A stretch of DNA of 64,000 nucleotides from Gammaproteobacteria bacterium UBA2679 (GTDB lineage Bacteria > Pseudomonadota > Gammaproteobacteria > Pseudomonadales > Oleiphilaceae): contig DEMD01000007.1 in NCBI GenBank assembly GCA_002354735.1, positions 150,161-214,160 of the forward strand, given 5' to 3'. Made by a program: the position numbers and the translations under genes. The notes below the pieces were generated by a model. The model worked only from the letters and a program-made list of their open reading frames with translations. It had not been told where the DNA came from and did not search any database. Each line of letters starts with the position of its first letter. The stretch's first letter is position 1. Positions 35,165-45,197 of the stretch are shown piece by piece.

Positions 35165-36601
35165 ATGGCGCCAAGCCAGAGCAATAAAAAAACCTATGTC
35201 CTCGATACCAATGTATTGATTCACGACCCGAACTCCGTGCTCAATTTTGAAGAGCACAATGTCGTCATCCCCCTCATCGTGTTGGAAGAGCTCGACAAAC
35301 TGAAGAATGGCAATGCCTCCATTGCGGCCGACTGCAGGCAGGCCATCCGCCTGATCGACCGGCTGCTTGGCGACGCATCGCCTGAGCTCATTGAAAGCGG
35401 CGTGCCCATCTTTCGTGAAACGACGAACGACTACTCGGGCTGCATTTCGATCCTGATGGATCACTCCGGCAGCGAACAACTTTCCGACTCACTGAACGAC
35501 AACAAGATCATCAATGGTCTGCTGGCCTTGCAGGAAAGACAGCGCAAGCTGAACCAGACACTGCGCAGTGGCAAGCGCGATCCGAAGAACACCGACGATC
35601 AGCTACCGAGTATCGCCGTACTCGTGAGCAAAGACATCAATATGCGCCTGAAAGCTCGCGCCTGCGGGGTCGAAGCCGAGGACTATCATACAGACCAGCT
35701 GATTGACGACATCGACTTGCTCTCGAAAGGCTATCGTGAATTTGCAGGCTCCTTCTGGGACAACATCGACAAGGTAGAGACCAAGCAGGATGGCGGGCGA
35801 ACGATTCATATACTGCCAGTTTCAGATGCGCTCAAAGGCATGTCGATCAATGATTTCGTCCTCGACAAACAGGACTTCATCGGCAAGGTCTGCGGCTTTG
35901 GCGACAACACCGTGCACATCCTGGACCTGACCCACCACCACCTCATGGACAGAGAAGCCTGGGGCCTCATGCCGAGAGACATCTATCAGGCCATGGCGCT
36001 GGACCTACTCATGGATCCCGATATCCATCTGGTGAACCTGACTGGTGCAGCAGGTAGCGGCAAGACCATTCTGGCCCTCGCTGCGGCGATAGAAATGACG
36101 GTCGCCAGCAAGGGCTACAAGCGCATCATCGTGACTCGAAGTACTCAGGGGCTGGACAAGGATATCGGCTTCCTGCCGGGCACTGAAGCTGAAAAGATGG
36201 AGCCTTGGCTGGGCGCGATTACCGATAACCTCGAAGCCCTCCATCAGGACGACGAGAACATGACCGCGAGTGTCGAGTACATTCTGCAGAAGGTGCCGAT
36301 TCAGTTCAAATCGTTGAACTACATCCGCGGCAGGAGCTTCCAGTACAGTCTCATCATCATAGACGAGTGCCAGAACCTCACGCCACACCAGGTCAAGACG
36401 ATCATCACTCGAGCAGGCACCGGCTCCAAAGTCATCTGCCTTGGCAACCTGGCCCAGATCGACACGGCATATCTGAGTGCGCCGAGTTCGGGCCTCACCT
36501 ATCTCACCGAGCGCTTCCGAAATTTCGAACATGGTGGACACATTCATCTGCAGGGCGTTCCAAGATCGATATTGGCACAGTTCGCCGAGGCCAATCTCTG
36601 A
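35165..36601 (+). CDS. PIN-domain plus PhoH ATPase (PhoH2 type)
   Basis: 478 residues combining an N-terminal PIN nuclease domain (about 9-150, YVLDTNVLIHDP with later acidic residues NDNKIINGLLAL) and a C-terminal PhoH ATPase (Walker A GAAGSGKT at 294-301, Walker B LIIIDECQNLTPHQVKTIITR, then GLTYLTERF). This PhoH2 architecture has RNase and ATP-dependent RNA-unwinding activity in studied homologues. A tiny ORF ends directly at the start codon; AGGTGG five bases upstream is the ribosome site. The photolyase gene follows after 13 bases. Confidence 0.92.
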   Translation: MAPSQSNKKTYVLDTNVLIHDPNSVLNFEEHNVVIPLIVLEELDKLKNGNASIAADCRQAIRLIDRLLGDASPELIESGVPIFRETTNDYSGCISILMDHSGSEQLSDSLNDNKIINGLLALQERQRKLNQTLRSGKRDPKNTDDQLPSIAVLVSKDINMRLKARACGVEAEDYHTDQLIDDIDLLSKGYREFAGSFWDNIDKVETKQDGGRTIHILPVSDALKGMSINDFVLDKQDFIGKVCGFGDNTVHILDLTHHHLMDREAWGLMPRDIYQAMALDLLMDPDIHLVNLTGAAGSGKTILALAAAIEMTVASKGYKRIIVTRSTQGLDKDIGFLPGTEAEKMEPWLGAITDNLEALHQDDENMTASVEYILQKVPIQFKSLNYIRGRSFQYSLIIIDECQNLTPHQVKTIITRAGTGSKVICLGNLAQIDTAYLSAPSSGLTYLTERFRNFEHGGHIHLQGVPRSILAQFAEANL

Positions 36602-36614
36602 GTGAGGCTGTGAG

Positions 36615-38105
36615 TTGAGCAATCAGAAAGGCTGCGTGCTGCACTGGTTTCGCAATGACCTGCGGCTAGCGGATAATCCGGCGCTAACGGCCGCAGCAAC
36701 CAGGGCTGCCGACGAGGCGCTGCCGCTGCTCTGCTGCTTCATCATCTGTCCGGAGCAGTGGAAGCAGCACGATGAGGCGCCGATCAAACTGGATTTCTTG
36801 CGACGCACATTGTGGGAGCTGGCAAAAGCTCTGGAAGAACGCGGCAACTATCTCTTTCTGCTTACGGCCAATACCTTCTCAGAAGTACCCGACGTATTGG
36901 AGACTTTCGTCAAAGCCATCGATGCGCAGGCCCTGTTCTTCAACGAGGAGTACGCGGTCAACGAGCATCGTCGTGACCAGGCGGTAGCGGGCCGACTCTT
37001 GCCGGTTATGAGATCTCTGCACAGCTATCGCGACCAGAGCATTCTGCCGGTGAAGTCGATTCGAACCCAGGCTGGAGAACCATATAAGGTCTTCACCCCC
37101 TACAAACGCAGCTGGCTGGAGCTCACTGACGGGTCGCCCATATCGCTTTGGCCAAAACCTCCGCAGACAGTGACACCCGACAAGCCACTTGTGGCAGCGG
37201 CAAATCGCGCGGCCACTCGAGCCAATACAGCTAAGGCGATCGATGAGGTTTTCGCCGCACTCGAGTTGACCGACTCCACAGCCTGGGCCGCAGGTGAGGA
37301 TGCAGCACACGATGAGCTCGAGGCCTTCATCGACTCTCGGGCCGAAGACTATGACACCCTGCGGGACAAGCCTGCGGTGAATGGCACCAGCCAGATATCT
37401 CGATTTCTCGCAAATGGCACGCTTTCAGGTCGACAATGTTATGTCGTTGCGACCGAAGCTCGACGACGCCTCAAGGCCGAAGGCGCCTCGGAGCACGCAA
37501 CGAAAGGTTTCACGACCTGGATCAGTGAACTCATCTGGCGAGACTTCTACATTCATCTGATGACAGATAACCCACGCCTGTCGATGCATCAGCCCTTCAA
37601 GGCGGACACCGACCAACTGCAGTGGAACGACGATTCGTCAGGATTTGAAGCCTGGTGCGAGGGACGCACTGGTATTCCCCTCGTCGATGCAGCCATGCGG
37701 CAGCTCAAGCAGACGGGATGGATGCACAACCGTCTACGCATGGTAACCGCCATGTTCTTCACCAAGAACCTGTTTCTCGATTGGCGCCTCGGTGAGCGTT
37801 ATTTCATGCGCAATCTTGTTGATGGCTACCTACCATCGAACAACGGCGGCTGGCAGTGGAGTGCGTCGACAGGCACTGATGCTGCGCCCTATTTCCGGGT
37901 GTTCAATCCTGTAAGCCAGAGCCGTAGTCATGATCCTGATGGCGAATTCATTCGCCGTTTTGTTCCCGAGTTGGCGGACCTCGATAACAAGAGCATTCAT
38001 GACCCTGGTAAGGCGCAACGCAAGGCCTGTGACTATCCCGAGGCAATAGTGGATCTCAAGACTACGCGGGCCTTGGCCATCGAGCGTTTCAAGAACCTGG
38101 GCTAG
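36615..38105 (+). CDS. phrB: Deoxyribodipyrimidine photolyase (class I)
   Basis: Light-driven repair of cyclobutane pyrimidine dimers. 496 residues: N-terminal antenna domain (VLHWFRNDLRLADNPAL) and C-terminal FAD domain with ISELIWRDFYIHLM, the conserved tryptophan-rich WMHNRLRMVTAMF, and NGGWQWSASTGTDAAPYFRVFNP. The last motif is typical of CPD photolyases rather than cryptochromes. Start TTG 36615, 13 bases after phoH, so probably cotranscribed. A phr gene near moeB/prmC/prfA also occurs in Pseudomonas. Confidence 0.94.
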   Translation: MSNQKGCVLHWFRNDLRLADNPALTAAATRAADEALPLLCCFIICPEQWKQHDEAPIKLDFLRRTLWELAKALEERGNYLFLLTANTFSEVPDVLETFVKAIDAQALFFNEEYAVNEHRRDQAVAGRLLPVMRSLHSYRDQSILPVKSIRTQAGEPYKVFTPYKRSWLELTDGSPISLWPKPPQTVTPDKPLVAAANRAATRANTAKAIDEVFAALELTDSTAWAAGEDAAHDELEAFIDSRAEDYDTLRDKPAVNGTSQISRFLANGTLSGRQCYVVATEARRRLKAEGASEHATKGFTTWISELIWRDFYIHLMTDNPRLSMHQPFKADTDQLQWNDDSSGFEAWCEGRTGIPLVDAAMRQLKQTGWMHNRLRMVTAMFFTKNLFLDWRLGERYFMRNLVDGYLPSNNGGWQWSASTGTDAAPYFRVFNPVSQSRSHDPDGEFIRRFVPELADLDNKSIHDPGKAQRKACDYPEAIVDLKTTRALAIERFKNLG

Positions 38106-38123
38106 CGCGCCGGAGCCAGGAGG

Positions 38124-38897
38124 TCAGTGAGCGCAGACGGTGCATGCCGGGTCCTGCCTGAAGCGCAGCATTCTGAACAGCGCGCCATTGGCATCGTACA
38201 GCAGCAATTTGCCAAGGCTCTGCTGATGTTGGTTCAGCAGCACCTTGACTGCCTCCACAGCCTGAAGCGCACCAATGACCCCAACCAGCGGCGAAAGCAC
38301 ACCACTCTCGGCACAGTTTGCTGCGCCCGTGGCTTCGTCCATGTCGCCGTAAAGGCAGTGATAGCATGCCGAGCCTGCTGCACGGCTATCAAAGACGCAA
38401 AGTTGTCCTTCGCTACGAATTGCTGCGCCCGAAACCAGCGGAACTCGATTGTCCACGCAGAACCTGTTCACGCCTGACCGGGTGGCGAAGTTATCACTGC
38501 AATCTAGTACGAGATCGATGCCTTCCAGCACAGCCTCCTTGCCTTCGAACCGCTTCCGCACAGGCTTCGCCGAGACATGCGGATTGAGTTCTTCGAGACG
38601 ACGACACAGGGTCTCAGTTTTCGATTGGCCGATATCGGCAGTGGTAAACGCAATCTGTCGCTGCAAATTACTCGATTCGATCACGTCGTCATCGAAGATG
38701 ATCATAGTCCCGACTCCGCTGGCCGCAAGATACATCGCGGCAGGACAGCCGAGACCGCCAGCGCCGACTACAGCCACCCGTGCCTGCTTGAGAATCAGCT
38801 GTCCCTCGAAATCGATATCTGGATGAAGAATATGGCGGCTATAGCGAAGAAGCTCTTCATCGCTTAGATCATCGGTACCGGCATCCACAGTGCTCAC
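38124..38897 (-). CDS. moeB: MoeB/ThiF-type sulfur-carrier adenylyltransferase
   Basis: E1-like enzyme that adenylates the C-terminal glycine of MoaD (molybdopterin) or ThiS. 257 residues with LRYSRHILHPDID, nucleotide-binding GAGGLGCPAA, IESSNLQRQ, and the zinc cysteines in CYHCLYG and at the C-terminus CTVCAH. No moaD or thiS is nearby, so MoeB is inferred from synteny with prmC-prfA-hemA. Its start overlaps the prmC stop by four bases. Confidence 0.9.
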   Translation of the reverse strand: MSTVDAGTDDLSDEELLRYSRHILHPDIDFEGQLILKQARVAVVGAGGLGCPAAMYLAASGVGTMIIFDDDVIESSNLQRQIAFTTADIGQSKTETLCRRLEELNPHVSAKPVRKRFEGKEAVLEGIDLVLDCSDNFATRSGVNRFCVDNRVPLVSGAAIRSEGQLCVFDSRAAGSACYHCLYGDMDEATGAANCAESGVLSPLVGVIGALQAVEAVKVLLNQHQQSLGKLLLYDANGALFRMLRFRQDPACTVCAH

Positions 38898-39874
38898 AGC
38901 TGGACTCCCGCCGTTTGAAGAGCGGTCAACGAGTTCCGCCCCATCGTCACTCGTGGCTGCCCGGCCAGATCGAGAACCGTGGCGATTTCTCCGAAACCAG
39001 CTGCTCGCATCAAGTCTCTGACTGCAGGCCCCTGGTCATATCCATGTTCGAGTAGCAGCCATCCCTTCGGCTGAAGCCAAGGTGCTGCATCTGCCACAAT
39101 GCACCTGATGCTATCGAGGCCATCTGGCCCGGAACTCAGCGCAAGCGTTGGCTCGTGACGCAGAGCCGGCGCATCAAGATGAGGGTCTTGCAGGGCGATG
39201 TAGGGCGGGTTGCTGACTATGAGATCGAACTTCGCCTGCGCCGGCAATCGCCCGAGCTCGGATGACAGCGCCTCAAACCAGCTTCCGGTTAGCAGTGTCG
39301 TCTGCCCGGCGAAGCCGTGTCCCGTGATATTTGTAGTAGCGACCGCCAGCGCCTCGGTCGACACATCGGTTGCGGTGTACTGCCAGTCAGTTTCCTCGGA
39401 CGCAAGTGCGCAAATAATAGCACCACTTCCCGTTCCCAATTCCAGGACATCCAGCACCGTCTGACCGCTTTCGATGATGAGCTGACGACCAAGCCGCAGG
39501 GCCTCGACGACCAACACTTCGGTATCCTCTCGTGGAATCAGCACGGCATCGCTGACCTGCAGCTCAAGGCTCCAGAAGTCCTTCCTGCCGAGAATGTAAG
39601 CCAGAGGTTCACCGCCAAGGCGGCGGTCGAGCAGATCATGAAAGCGTGCCTGCATCTCTGAGCCCAGCATCGTGTCATCAAAAGCTCTGAGCCAGGCTCT
39701 GGACTTGCCCACGATTTCGAGCAGGAGCAGTTCTGATTCCAGGCGAGCCTCATCAGCACCGGCGCCTCGAGATTTTAGCTCGAGGCCGGCAGTTCGCAGA
39801 ATTTGTCTGATAGTGGTGCCACCTTCAGCCGCCATACGGTGAGGGGCGCCACTGCCAATGTCGTTATCAGCCAT
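38894..39874 (-). CDS. prmC: Release factor glutamine methyltransferase PrmC
   Basis: Methylates the glutamine of the GGQ motif in RF1 and RF2. 326 residues with an N-terminal helical domain (about 20-100, ending [13 protein letters not shown]), the SAM-binding [12 protein letters not shown], and the diagnostic NPPYI that holds the substrate glutamine. The C-terminal GPDGLDSIR and LEHGYDQG are also typical. It overlaps the prfA stop by eight bases; its substrates prfA and prfB are both in this window. Confidence 0.95.
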   Translation of the reverse strand: MADNDIGSGAPHRMAAEGGTTIRQILRTAGLELKSRGAGADEARLESELLLLEIVGKSRAWLRAFDDTMLGSEMQARFHDLLDRRLGGEPLAYILGRKDFWSLELQVSDAVLIPREDTEVLVVEALRLGRQLIIESGQTVLDVLELGTGSGAIICALASEETDWQYTATDVSTEALAVATTNITGHGFAGQTTLLTGSWFEALSSELGRLPAQAKFDLIVSNPPYIALQDPHLDAPALRHEPTLALSSGPDGLDSIRCIVADAAPWLQPKGWLLLEHGYDQGPAVRDLMRAAGFGEIATVLDLAGQPRVTMGRNSLTALQTAGVQL

Positions 39875-40958
39875 CGGTATCGTTCAGAGTGGCCAGCATC
39901 TCAGCCTGATACTCCTGCAACAGTGGTGTGATGACAGGGTCCAGATCGCCCTGGACAACCTCATCCAGCTTGTACAGGGTCAGGTTGATTCGGTGATCGG
40001 TCAAGCGCCCCTGCGGAAAGTTATAAGTTCGGATTCGCTCTGATCGGTCACCGCTGCCAACCAGCAACTTGCGCTTCTGCGCCTGTTCACTGGCTTGTTT
40101 GGCTTGCGCAGTATCGAACAGCCTCGCCTGCAACAGGGACATCGCCCGGGCACGGTTCTTGTGCTGCGATCGCTCATCCTGACACTCGACCACAGTACCC
40201 GTAGGCAGGTGCGTAATACGGATCGCCGAGTCGGTCTTGTTAACGTGCTGACCACCGGCGCCACTTGCTCGGAAGGTATCGACACGCAGATCGCTTGGAT
40301 TGATGTCAATGGCTGCAACAGCCTCGACTTCAGGCATAACAGCCACTGTACAGGCTGATGTGTGAATTCTTCCCTGCGACTCAGTCGCTGGTACACGCTG
40401 CACTCGATGCGCGCCAGATTCGAACTTCAGCGTACCGTAGACATTGTTGCCGGAAAGTCTGGAAATGACCTCCTTATAACCGCCATGTTCACCAAGACTC
40501 TCTGACAGAATCTCGACCTGCCATCCGCGCTGCTCCGCATAGCGGCTATACATTCTGAACAGGTCACCTGCGAAAATGGCCGCTTCATCGCCGCCTGTGC
40601 CGGCCCGGACCTCAAGAAAGACGTTCGCTGTGTCCCGGGGATCCTTAGGCAGAAGCAGTAATTGAAGCTCGGCTTCGTGAGCCTCGAGCTCAGCATCGAG
40701 CTCGTCAATCTCATCGGCGGCCATTGCCTTCATATCAGGATCATCTTCAGCGAGCATTTCCTTCGCTGCCGCCAGACCCGCTTCTGTTTTACGAAAGGCA
40801 GCAAAACGGGTGACAAGGGGTTCGAGCTCGGAAAACTCCTGTGACAGCTCTCGGAACCGCGTCTGATTATGGATGATATCGGCATCGCTCAGCATGGCCG
40901 ATACCTCTTCGTGGCGATCCTGTAGATGCTCGAGCTTGCGACGTATGGAATCTTTCAT
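39867..40958 (-). CDS. prfA: Peptide chain release factor 1
   Basis: Recognises UAA and UAG. 363 residues with the RF1 codon-recognition tripeptide PAT (190-192, in [12 protein letters not shown]) where RF2 has SPF, and GGQ at 235-237 in [11 protein letters not shown]. The C-terminal [17 protein letters not shown] is standard. Start ATG 40958. Middle gene of hemA-prfA-prmC-moeB, 65 bases after hemA. Confidence 0.97.
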   Translation of the reverse strand: MKDSIRRKLEHLQDRHEEVSAMLSDADIIHNQTRFRELSQEFSELEPLVTRFAAFRKTEAGLAAAKEMLAEDDPDMKAMAADEIDELDAELEAHEAELQLLLLPKDPRDTANVFLEVRAGTGGDEAAIFAGDLFRMYSRYAEQRGWQVEILSESLGEHGGYKEVISRLSGNNVYGTLKFESGAHRVQRVPATESQGRIHTSACTVAVMPEVEAVAAIDINPSDLRVDTFRASGAGGQHVNKTDSAIRITHLPTGTVVECQDERSQHKNRARAMSLLQARLFDTAQAKQASEQAQKRKLLVGSGDRSERIRTYNFPQGRLTDHRINLTLYKLDEVVQGDLDPVITPLLQEYQAEMLATLNDTDG

Positions 40959-41023
40959 TGGGCCTGTTCGGAAACCTGTTAAAAATGAAGAAAGGGTATT
41001 TCGGCAATGCAGCTTATGTGACG

Positions 41024-42403
41024 CTAGGACTCAGGACGGGGGTGCCTGTCGAGCCCTTTTTCGGAAGATTCTGAGCTTGGCCTTGCCCCCCTTGCCGGCA
41101 TTGTCTCATCGACGGTGCTATCAGGCGCCGCTGCCGGATTGACTGGCAACTGGAACAGGTCACGAAGCCAATCACTCGCTTCCTTACGGCCTTCTGCATG
41201 GGCACGACGAACCTGCACGGTCGGGTGATGGATCAACTTGTTCGTAAGTGCATGGGCAAGCTGCCGCATGACCGCTTCCACGCTCTGTCCGGAATCCGCC
41301 AGCCGGAGAGCACGCGCGAGCTCCAGATCACGTACTTCTTCCGCCCGCTCACGTAAGGATTTGAGCACGTCTACCGTCTCGAGCGAGCGAAGCTTGTACA
41401 TGAAATCGTCGACGCCTTCGCGGATGAGATGCTCCGCTTCCTTGGCCGCCTCCTCACGCGCCCGAACATTACCCTCGATGACGGCCTCGAGGTCGTCAAT
41501 ACCGTAGAGATAGGCATCTTCGATATCGGCCACTTCGGCTTCGACATCGCGCGGCACGGCAATATCGGCGATAAACATGGGCTTGTGCCGACGCTTGCGG
41601 AGTGCGGTTTCCACAGCGCCTTTGCCAAGTACAGGCAGTGGCGCACCAGTGGACGCTATAACGATATCGGCCTTGGCGAGATGATCCGGCAGGTCACTGA
41701 GCTGAATGGCAGCGCCGCCGGTTTTCAGCGCAAGACTCTCAGCCCGACTGAGTGTGCGGTTGGCGATAATCAGATGTTCGATGTTCCGCTGCAGCAGGTG
41801 CTTTGCCACAAGCTCTATGGTTTCGCCCGCACCGATCAGCAGGGCTGTGCACTTGTGGATCTCTGGAAAGATGCGACCCGCGAGTGAAACCGCAGCATAG
41901 GCTACCGAAACCGGATTGTTGCCGATGGCCGTTTGGGTTCTCACCCGTTTCGCCACGGTGAAGGCCTGCCGAAACAGCCGATCGAGCACTGTCCCTACTG
42001 TACCGCTGGACCGGGCTACGGTGAAGGCATCCTTGATCTGCCCAAAGATCTGCGGCTCGCCCAGCATCTGCGAGTCCAGCCCAGAGGCGACTCGCATGAG
42101 ATGGCGCACGGCGGCCTTTCCCTCGAGAAAATACAGCGCTGGCTCGAGCTCTGCCCGACCCACTTCATGGCCAATCTCATGATAATCACAAAACCAGTCA
42201 CAAAGCCGAGCGGCATCGATATCGGGACAGCTCAGATACAGCTCAGTGCGGTTGCAGGTGGAAAGGATGGTGACCTCACTCACCCCAAGCTCATCAGCCA
42301 CGAGCTTGAGCACGACCGGCACTTCGTCAGCCTGAAAGGCCACGCGCTCGCGCAGGCTCACGCCAGTGGTTTTATGACTGAGACCGAAAACCTTGATCGT
42401 CAT
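41024..42403 (-). CDS. hemA: Glutamyl-tRNA reductase
   Basis: First committed step of C5 heme synthesis, reducing glutamyl-tRNA to glutamate semialdehyde. 459 residues; catalytic cysteine C50 in [16 protein letters not shown]-binding [15 protein letters not shown], then [11 protein letters not shown] and a helical dimerisation domain. The last 35-40 residues ([18 protein letters not shown]) are a low-complexity tail beyond the E. coli length of 418. Start ATG 42403. Divergent from the TPR lipoprotein gene, as in Pseudomonas. Confidence 0.96.
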   Translation of the reverse strand: MTIKVFGLSHKTTGVSLRERVAFQADEVPVVLKLVADELGVSEVTILSTCNRTELYLSCPDIDAARLCDWFCDYHEIGHEVGRAELEPALYFLEGKAAVRHLMRVASGLDSQMLGEPQIFGQIKDAFTVARSSGTVGTVLDRLFRQAFTVAKRVRTQTAIGNNPVSVAYAAVSLAGRIFPEIHKCTALLIGAGETIELVAKHLLQRNIEHLIIANRTLSRAESLALKTGGAAIQLSDLPDHLAKADIVIASTGAPLPVLGKGAVETALRKRRHKPMFIADIAVPRDVEAEVADIEDAYLYGIDDLEAVIEGNVRAREEAAKEAEHLIREGVDDFMYKLRSLETVDVLKSLRERAEEVRDLELARALRLADSGQSVEAVMRQLAHALTNKLIHHPTVQVRRAHAEGRKEASDWLRDLFQLPVNPAAAPDSTVDETMPARGARPSSESSEKGLDRHPRPES

Positions 42404-42684
42404 GGGTATCCGTCGCTAAGGAGATCCGAGCGCCCGCGAATCGCGAATAAAGACGCCGAATAATGCGCCATATTAGCATGCGCCTCCGCGACTTGCAGCC
42501 ATCCCCTCGATAGGGTTCCCTCACCAGACATTCGCCCACATCATCGCGGTCATCTGAATTCCTGAACAAGCTGTAAGACTACAGGCAGCGCTATCGGCCA
42601 CCAACAGTTGCGAATCAGCACGCCTGAATGCACACTCTGACGGTCACCCAGGCACAGACCGGATCCCGGAACAGGAAAACCTTC

Positions 42685-44502
42685 ATGACCCGAAAGACTT
42701 CGCTACCCCCGCTGACTGCCTTATTGGCTGTCGTTGCCCTCGCAGGTTGCGCCTCCACCGGCAGTGACCACCAGGGCATGAGCGAAGCGCAGTTCCAGTC
42801 CCGACAGACGATCCCCAAGGGTCATGTCCGCGATCCCATAACGCTTCAGCCAATCAGGATCACACCCGCCGAAGACTACAAGGATACGTCAGTTCGGGGC
42901 ATGTCAGAGAACACGATCAGACTGCTCGTCGAGGCGGAAATCTCTGGTCACCGAGGGGATCTCAAACGACTGCTGAGCGACTATACGGCTGTGGCGCTCG
43001 AAACCAAGGACAGTGCTGTTATTCAGCGCGCCTTTGAGGCAGCGCAGTACATGAAGGACGACCCTGCGGCCCTCGCACTGGCAACACTCTGGACAGATGT
43101 GGCACCAGACGCCCTCGAGGCGCATCAGCATGCGGCGGTCTATCAGCTTAAGGCGGGTGATTTCTCATCCGCCCTCCGGCACATGGAGCGGGTCATGGAG
43201 CTTGGGGGACAGAGCACGTTCGACCGTCTCGCGGTTCATGCGGCCACGCTCGATCCGCAAACCCAGGACAGCCTGCTCGACCTCTACGCGGAACTCATCG
43301 AGCGACACCCTGAAGAGGCCTCGCTCCGTTTTGGTCACGCCAATCTGCTCGCGCAGAGGCAGCAGTTCGAAGAGGCTTATGCCGAGAGCGGCGATCTGGT
43401 GCGCCAGCACCCGGACGAAGCCAATTACGTGGCGCTGCACAGCAAGTTGATGCACAAGCTGGAAGGCGCAGACGCAGCACTGGCCTATCTGAAGAAGCAG
43501 CGCAAGAGACTGCCGAAGAGCATGCAGATCGGCGTCCTGCTGGCACAGGCCCTTCTTGATGAGGAGCAGTTCGAAGCCGCAGAGAAGGTGTATGCCGAAC
43601 TAGCGGCACAGTTTCCGAAAGTGCCGACCCTCAAACGTTCATATGCCATCATCGCGCTGCAGAATGATAACGTGGAGGCCGCAAGACAGGCGCTTCAGTC
43701 GCTCGTGGCCGAAGACAAGCTGACGAATGATGCGCACTACTATCTTGGCAGAATCGCCGATCAGGCTGACGAAATCGATACCGCCATACATCACTACTCT
43801 CAGGTCACGTCAGGCGGCAATTTCGTGACCGCACTGGCACGAAGCGCCTTCCTTCTGCGCAACGCCGACCGCGATGAGGAAGCCTCGGCCATGTTCGCCC
43901 ACGCACGCAGCCTCTATCCGGAGCAGAGTGAGACCATCTGGCAGGTTGAAATCAGTTTGTACAACGAGACCGACGATCATCAGGAGGCGCTCGAGGTTGC
44001 TGAACGCGCAGTTGAGGAACACCCCGACAGCCTTGATCTGAAATACAGCTATGCGATGACAGCCGACAGGGCCGGCAAGATTGACGTACTGGAGCGCGAG
44101 CTTCGGGAAATACTGGAGCAGGATCCCGATAACGCCATCGCACTCAACGCCTTGGGTTACACCCTCGCAGATCGGACCGATCGCCTCGAAGAGGCCGAAT
44201 CCCTCATCCGACGCGCTCTCGAGATCGACCCCGCCAATCCAGCGATCATGGATAGTCTCGGCTGGCTGCTGTATCGCAAGGGCATGGTTGCAGAGGCTTT
44301 GCCATACCTGGAGAAGGCTTACATGGCATTCCCCGATCCCGAGGTTGCAGCGCATCTTGGCGAGGTGCTCTGGGAGACAGGTGAAGAGGCTCGTGCGAAA
44401 ACGGTTTGGCGTGAAGGCCTTACCCAGGACGATACTCACAAGCTCCTGCTGGAAACTATTCAGCGGTACGGCCTGAGCTCAGCGCAACTGATCAACGAGT
44501 GA
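42685..44502 (+). CDS. TPR-repeat lipoprotein
   Basis: 605 residues with a lipoprotein signal peptide ending LALAGC-like ALAGCAST (lipobox cysteine at about residue 22), then a long array of tetratricopeptide helices. Clear TPR units include VYAELAAQFPKVPTL, AIALNALGYTLADRTDRLEE and PAIMDSLGWLLYRKGMVAEA. ATG 42685 has AGGA eight bases upstream; an ATG 57 bases earlier would bury the signal peptide. It sits where Pseudomonas has PA4667, before lolB with overlapping stop and start, which hints at a role at the outer membrane; the exact function is unknown. Confidence 0.88.
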   Translation: MTRKTSLPPLTALLAVVALAGCASTGSDHQGMSEAQFQSRQTIPKGHVRDPITLQPIRITPAEDYKDTSVRGMSENTIRLLVEAEISGHRGDLKRLLSDYTAVALETKDSAVIQRAFEAAQYMKDDPAALALATLWTDVAPDALEAHQHAAVYQLKAGDFSSALRHMERVMELGGQSTFDRLAVHAATLDPQTQDSLLDLYAELIERHPEEASLRFGHANLLAQRQQFEEAYAESGDLVRQHPDEANYVALHSKLMHKLEGADAALAYLKKQRKRLPKSMQIGVLLAQALLDEEQFEAAEKVYAELAAQFPKVPTLKRSYAIIALQNDNVEAARQALQSLVAEDKLTNDAHYYLGRIADQADEIDTAIHHYSQVTSGGNFVTALARSAFLLRNADRDEEASAMFAHARSLYPEQSETIWQVEISLYNETDDHQEALEVAERAVEEHPDSLDLKYSYAMTADRAGKIDVLERELREILEQDPDNAIALNALGYTLADRTDRLEEAESLIRRALEIDPANPAIMDSLGWLLYRKGMVAEALPYLEKAYMAFPDPEVAAHLGEVLWETGEEARAKTVWREGLTQDDTHKLLLETIQRYGLSSAQLINE

Positions 44503-45197
44503 CGCTTACAGGCTCGATACCATTGAATTTACAATCATTTCGAAAAGGATGCCTGCTCCTGCTGGCACTACTGCTGTTCACGGGCTGCGAACTCAGTGCA
44601 CCCAGAGAGCCGGTCATCTATGGCGTTCAGCCACCGGACTGGGCCAAGACAGCTGCGCGCCTGCGCCATTTAGACCACTGGACTATCGAAGGCAAAATCA
44701 GCGTACGCCGTGATGACCGTATCGATACTGGCCAGATCCGAAGCTGGCAACAGCGGGACGCCAGCTATGATATCGAGCTGGCGTCAGTAATCCTCGGTCT
44801 GGGCGCTACGCGTGTGAAGGGAGATGACTCTACGGTAACCATCCACCAGACTGGGGAGGAGGCCGTCACGCTGCTCCAGGACCCCGAGGCAGCTTTCTAC
44901 GGTGCTTTCGGTTGGCCACTGCCAGTGCGGCAGATCAGCAGCTGGATCAAGGGACTGCCGGCAGTGGTGACAGATGGCCCCGCACCCAAGCTGACCTTTG
45001 GTGCGGCTGGCGAGGTCGTTGCGATCGAGCAGGACGGTTGGACGATCAGCCTGCGCAAACACCAGCCTGTCATGCTCGGCGGTTACCAGCCACTGCTGCT
45101 TCCACATTTCGTTCAGCTCAGTCGCGAGCCGGCCAACGGTGAGGACGCGCAGGTGACAATAAAAATGGCCATCTCCAACTGGGCGGCAATCAGGTAA
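44499..45197 (+). CDS. lolB: Outer-membrane lipoprotein receptor LolB
   Basis: Accepts lipoproteins from LolA and inserts them in the outer membrane. 232 residues with lipobox LLFTGC at about 26-31, the LolB domain (WTIEGKISVRRDD, FGWPLPVRQISSWIKGLP, GWTISLRKHQP, KLPHFVQLS-like LLLPHFVQLSRE). Start GTG 44499 overlaps the TPR gene stop (GTGA). Its stop overlaps the ispE ATG. Confidence 0.92.
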   Translation: MTLTGSIPLNLQSFRKGCLLLLALLLFTGCELSAPREPVIYGVQPPDWAKTAARLRHLDHWTIEGKISVRRDDRIDTGQIRSWQQRDASYDIELASVILGLGATRVKGDDSTVTIHQTGEEAVTLLQDPEAAFYGAFGWPLPVRQISSWIKGLPAVVTDGPAPKLTFGAAGEVVAIEQDGWTISLRKHQPVMLGGYQPLLLPHFVQLSREPANGEDAQVTIKMAISNWAAIR

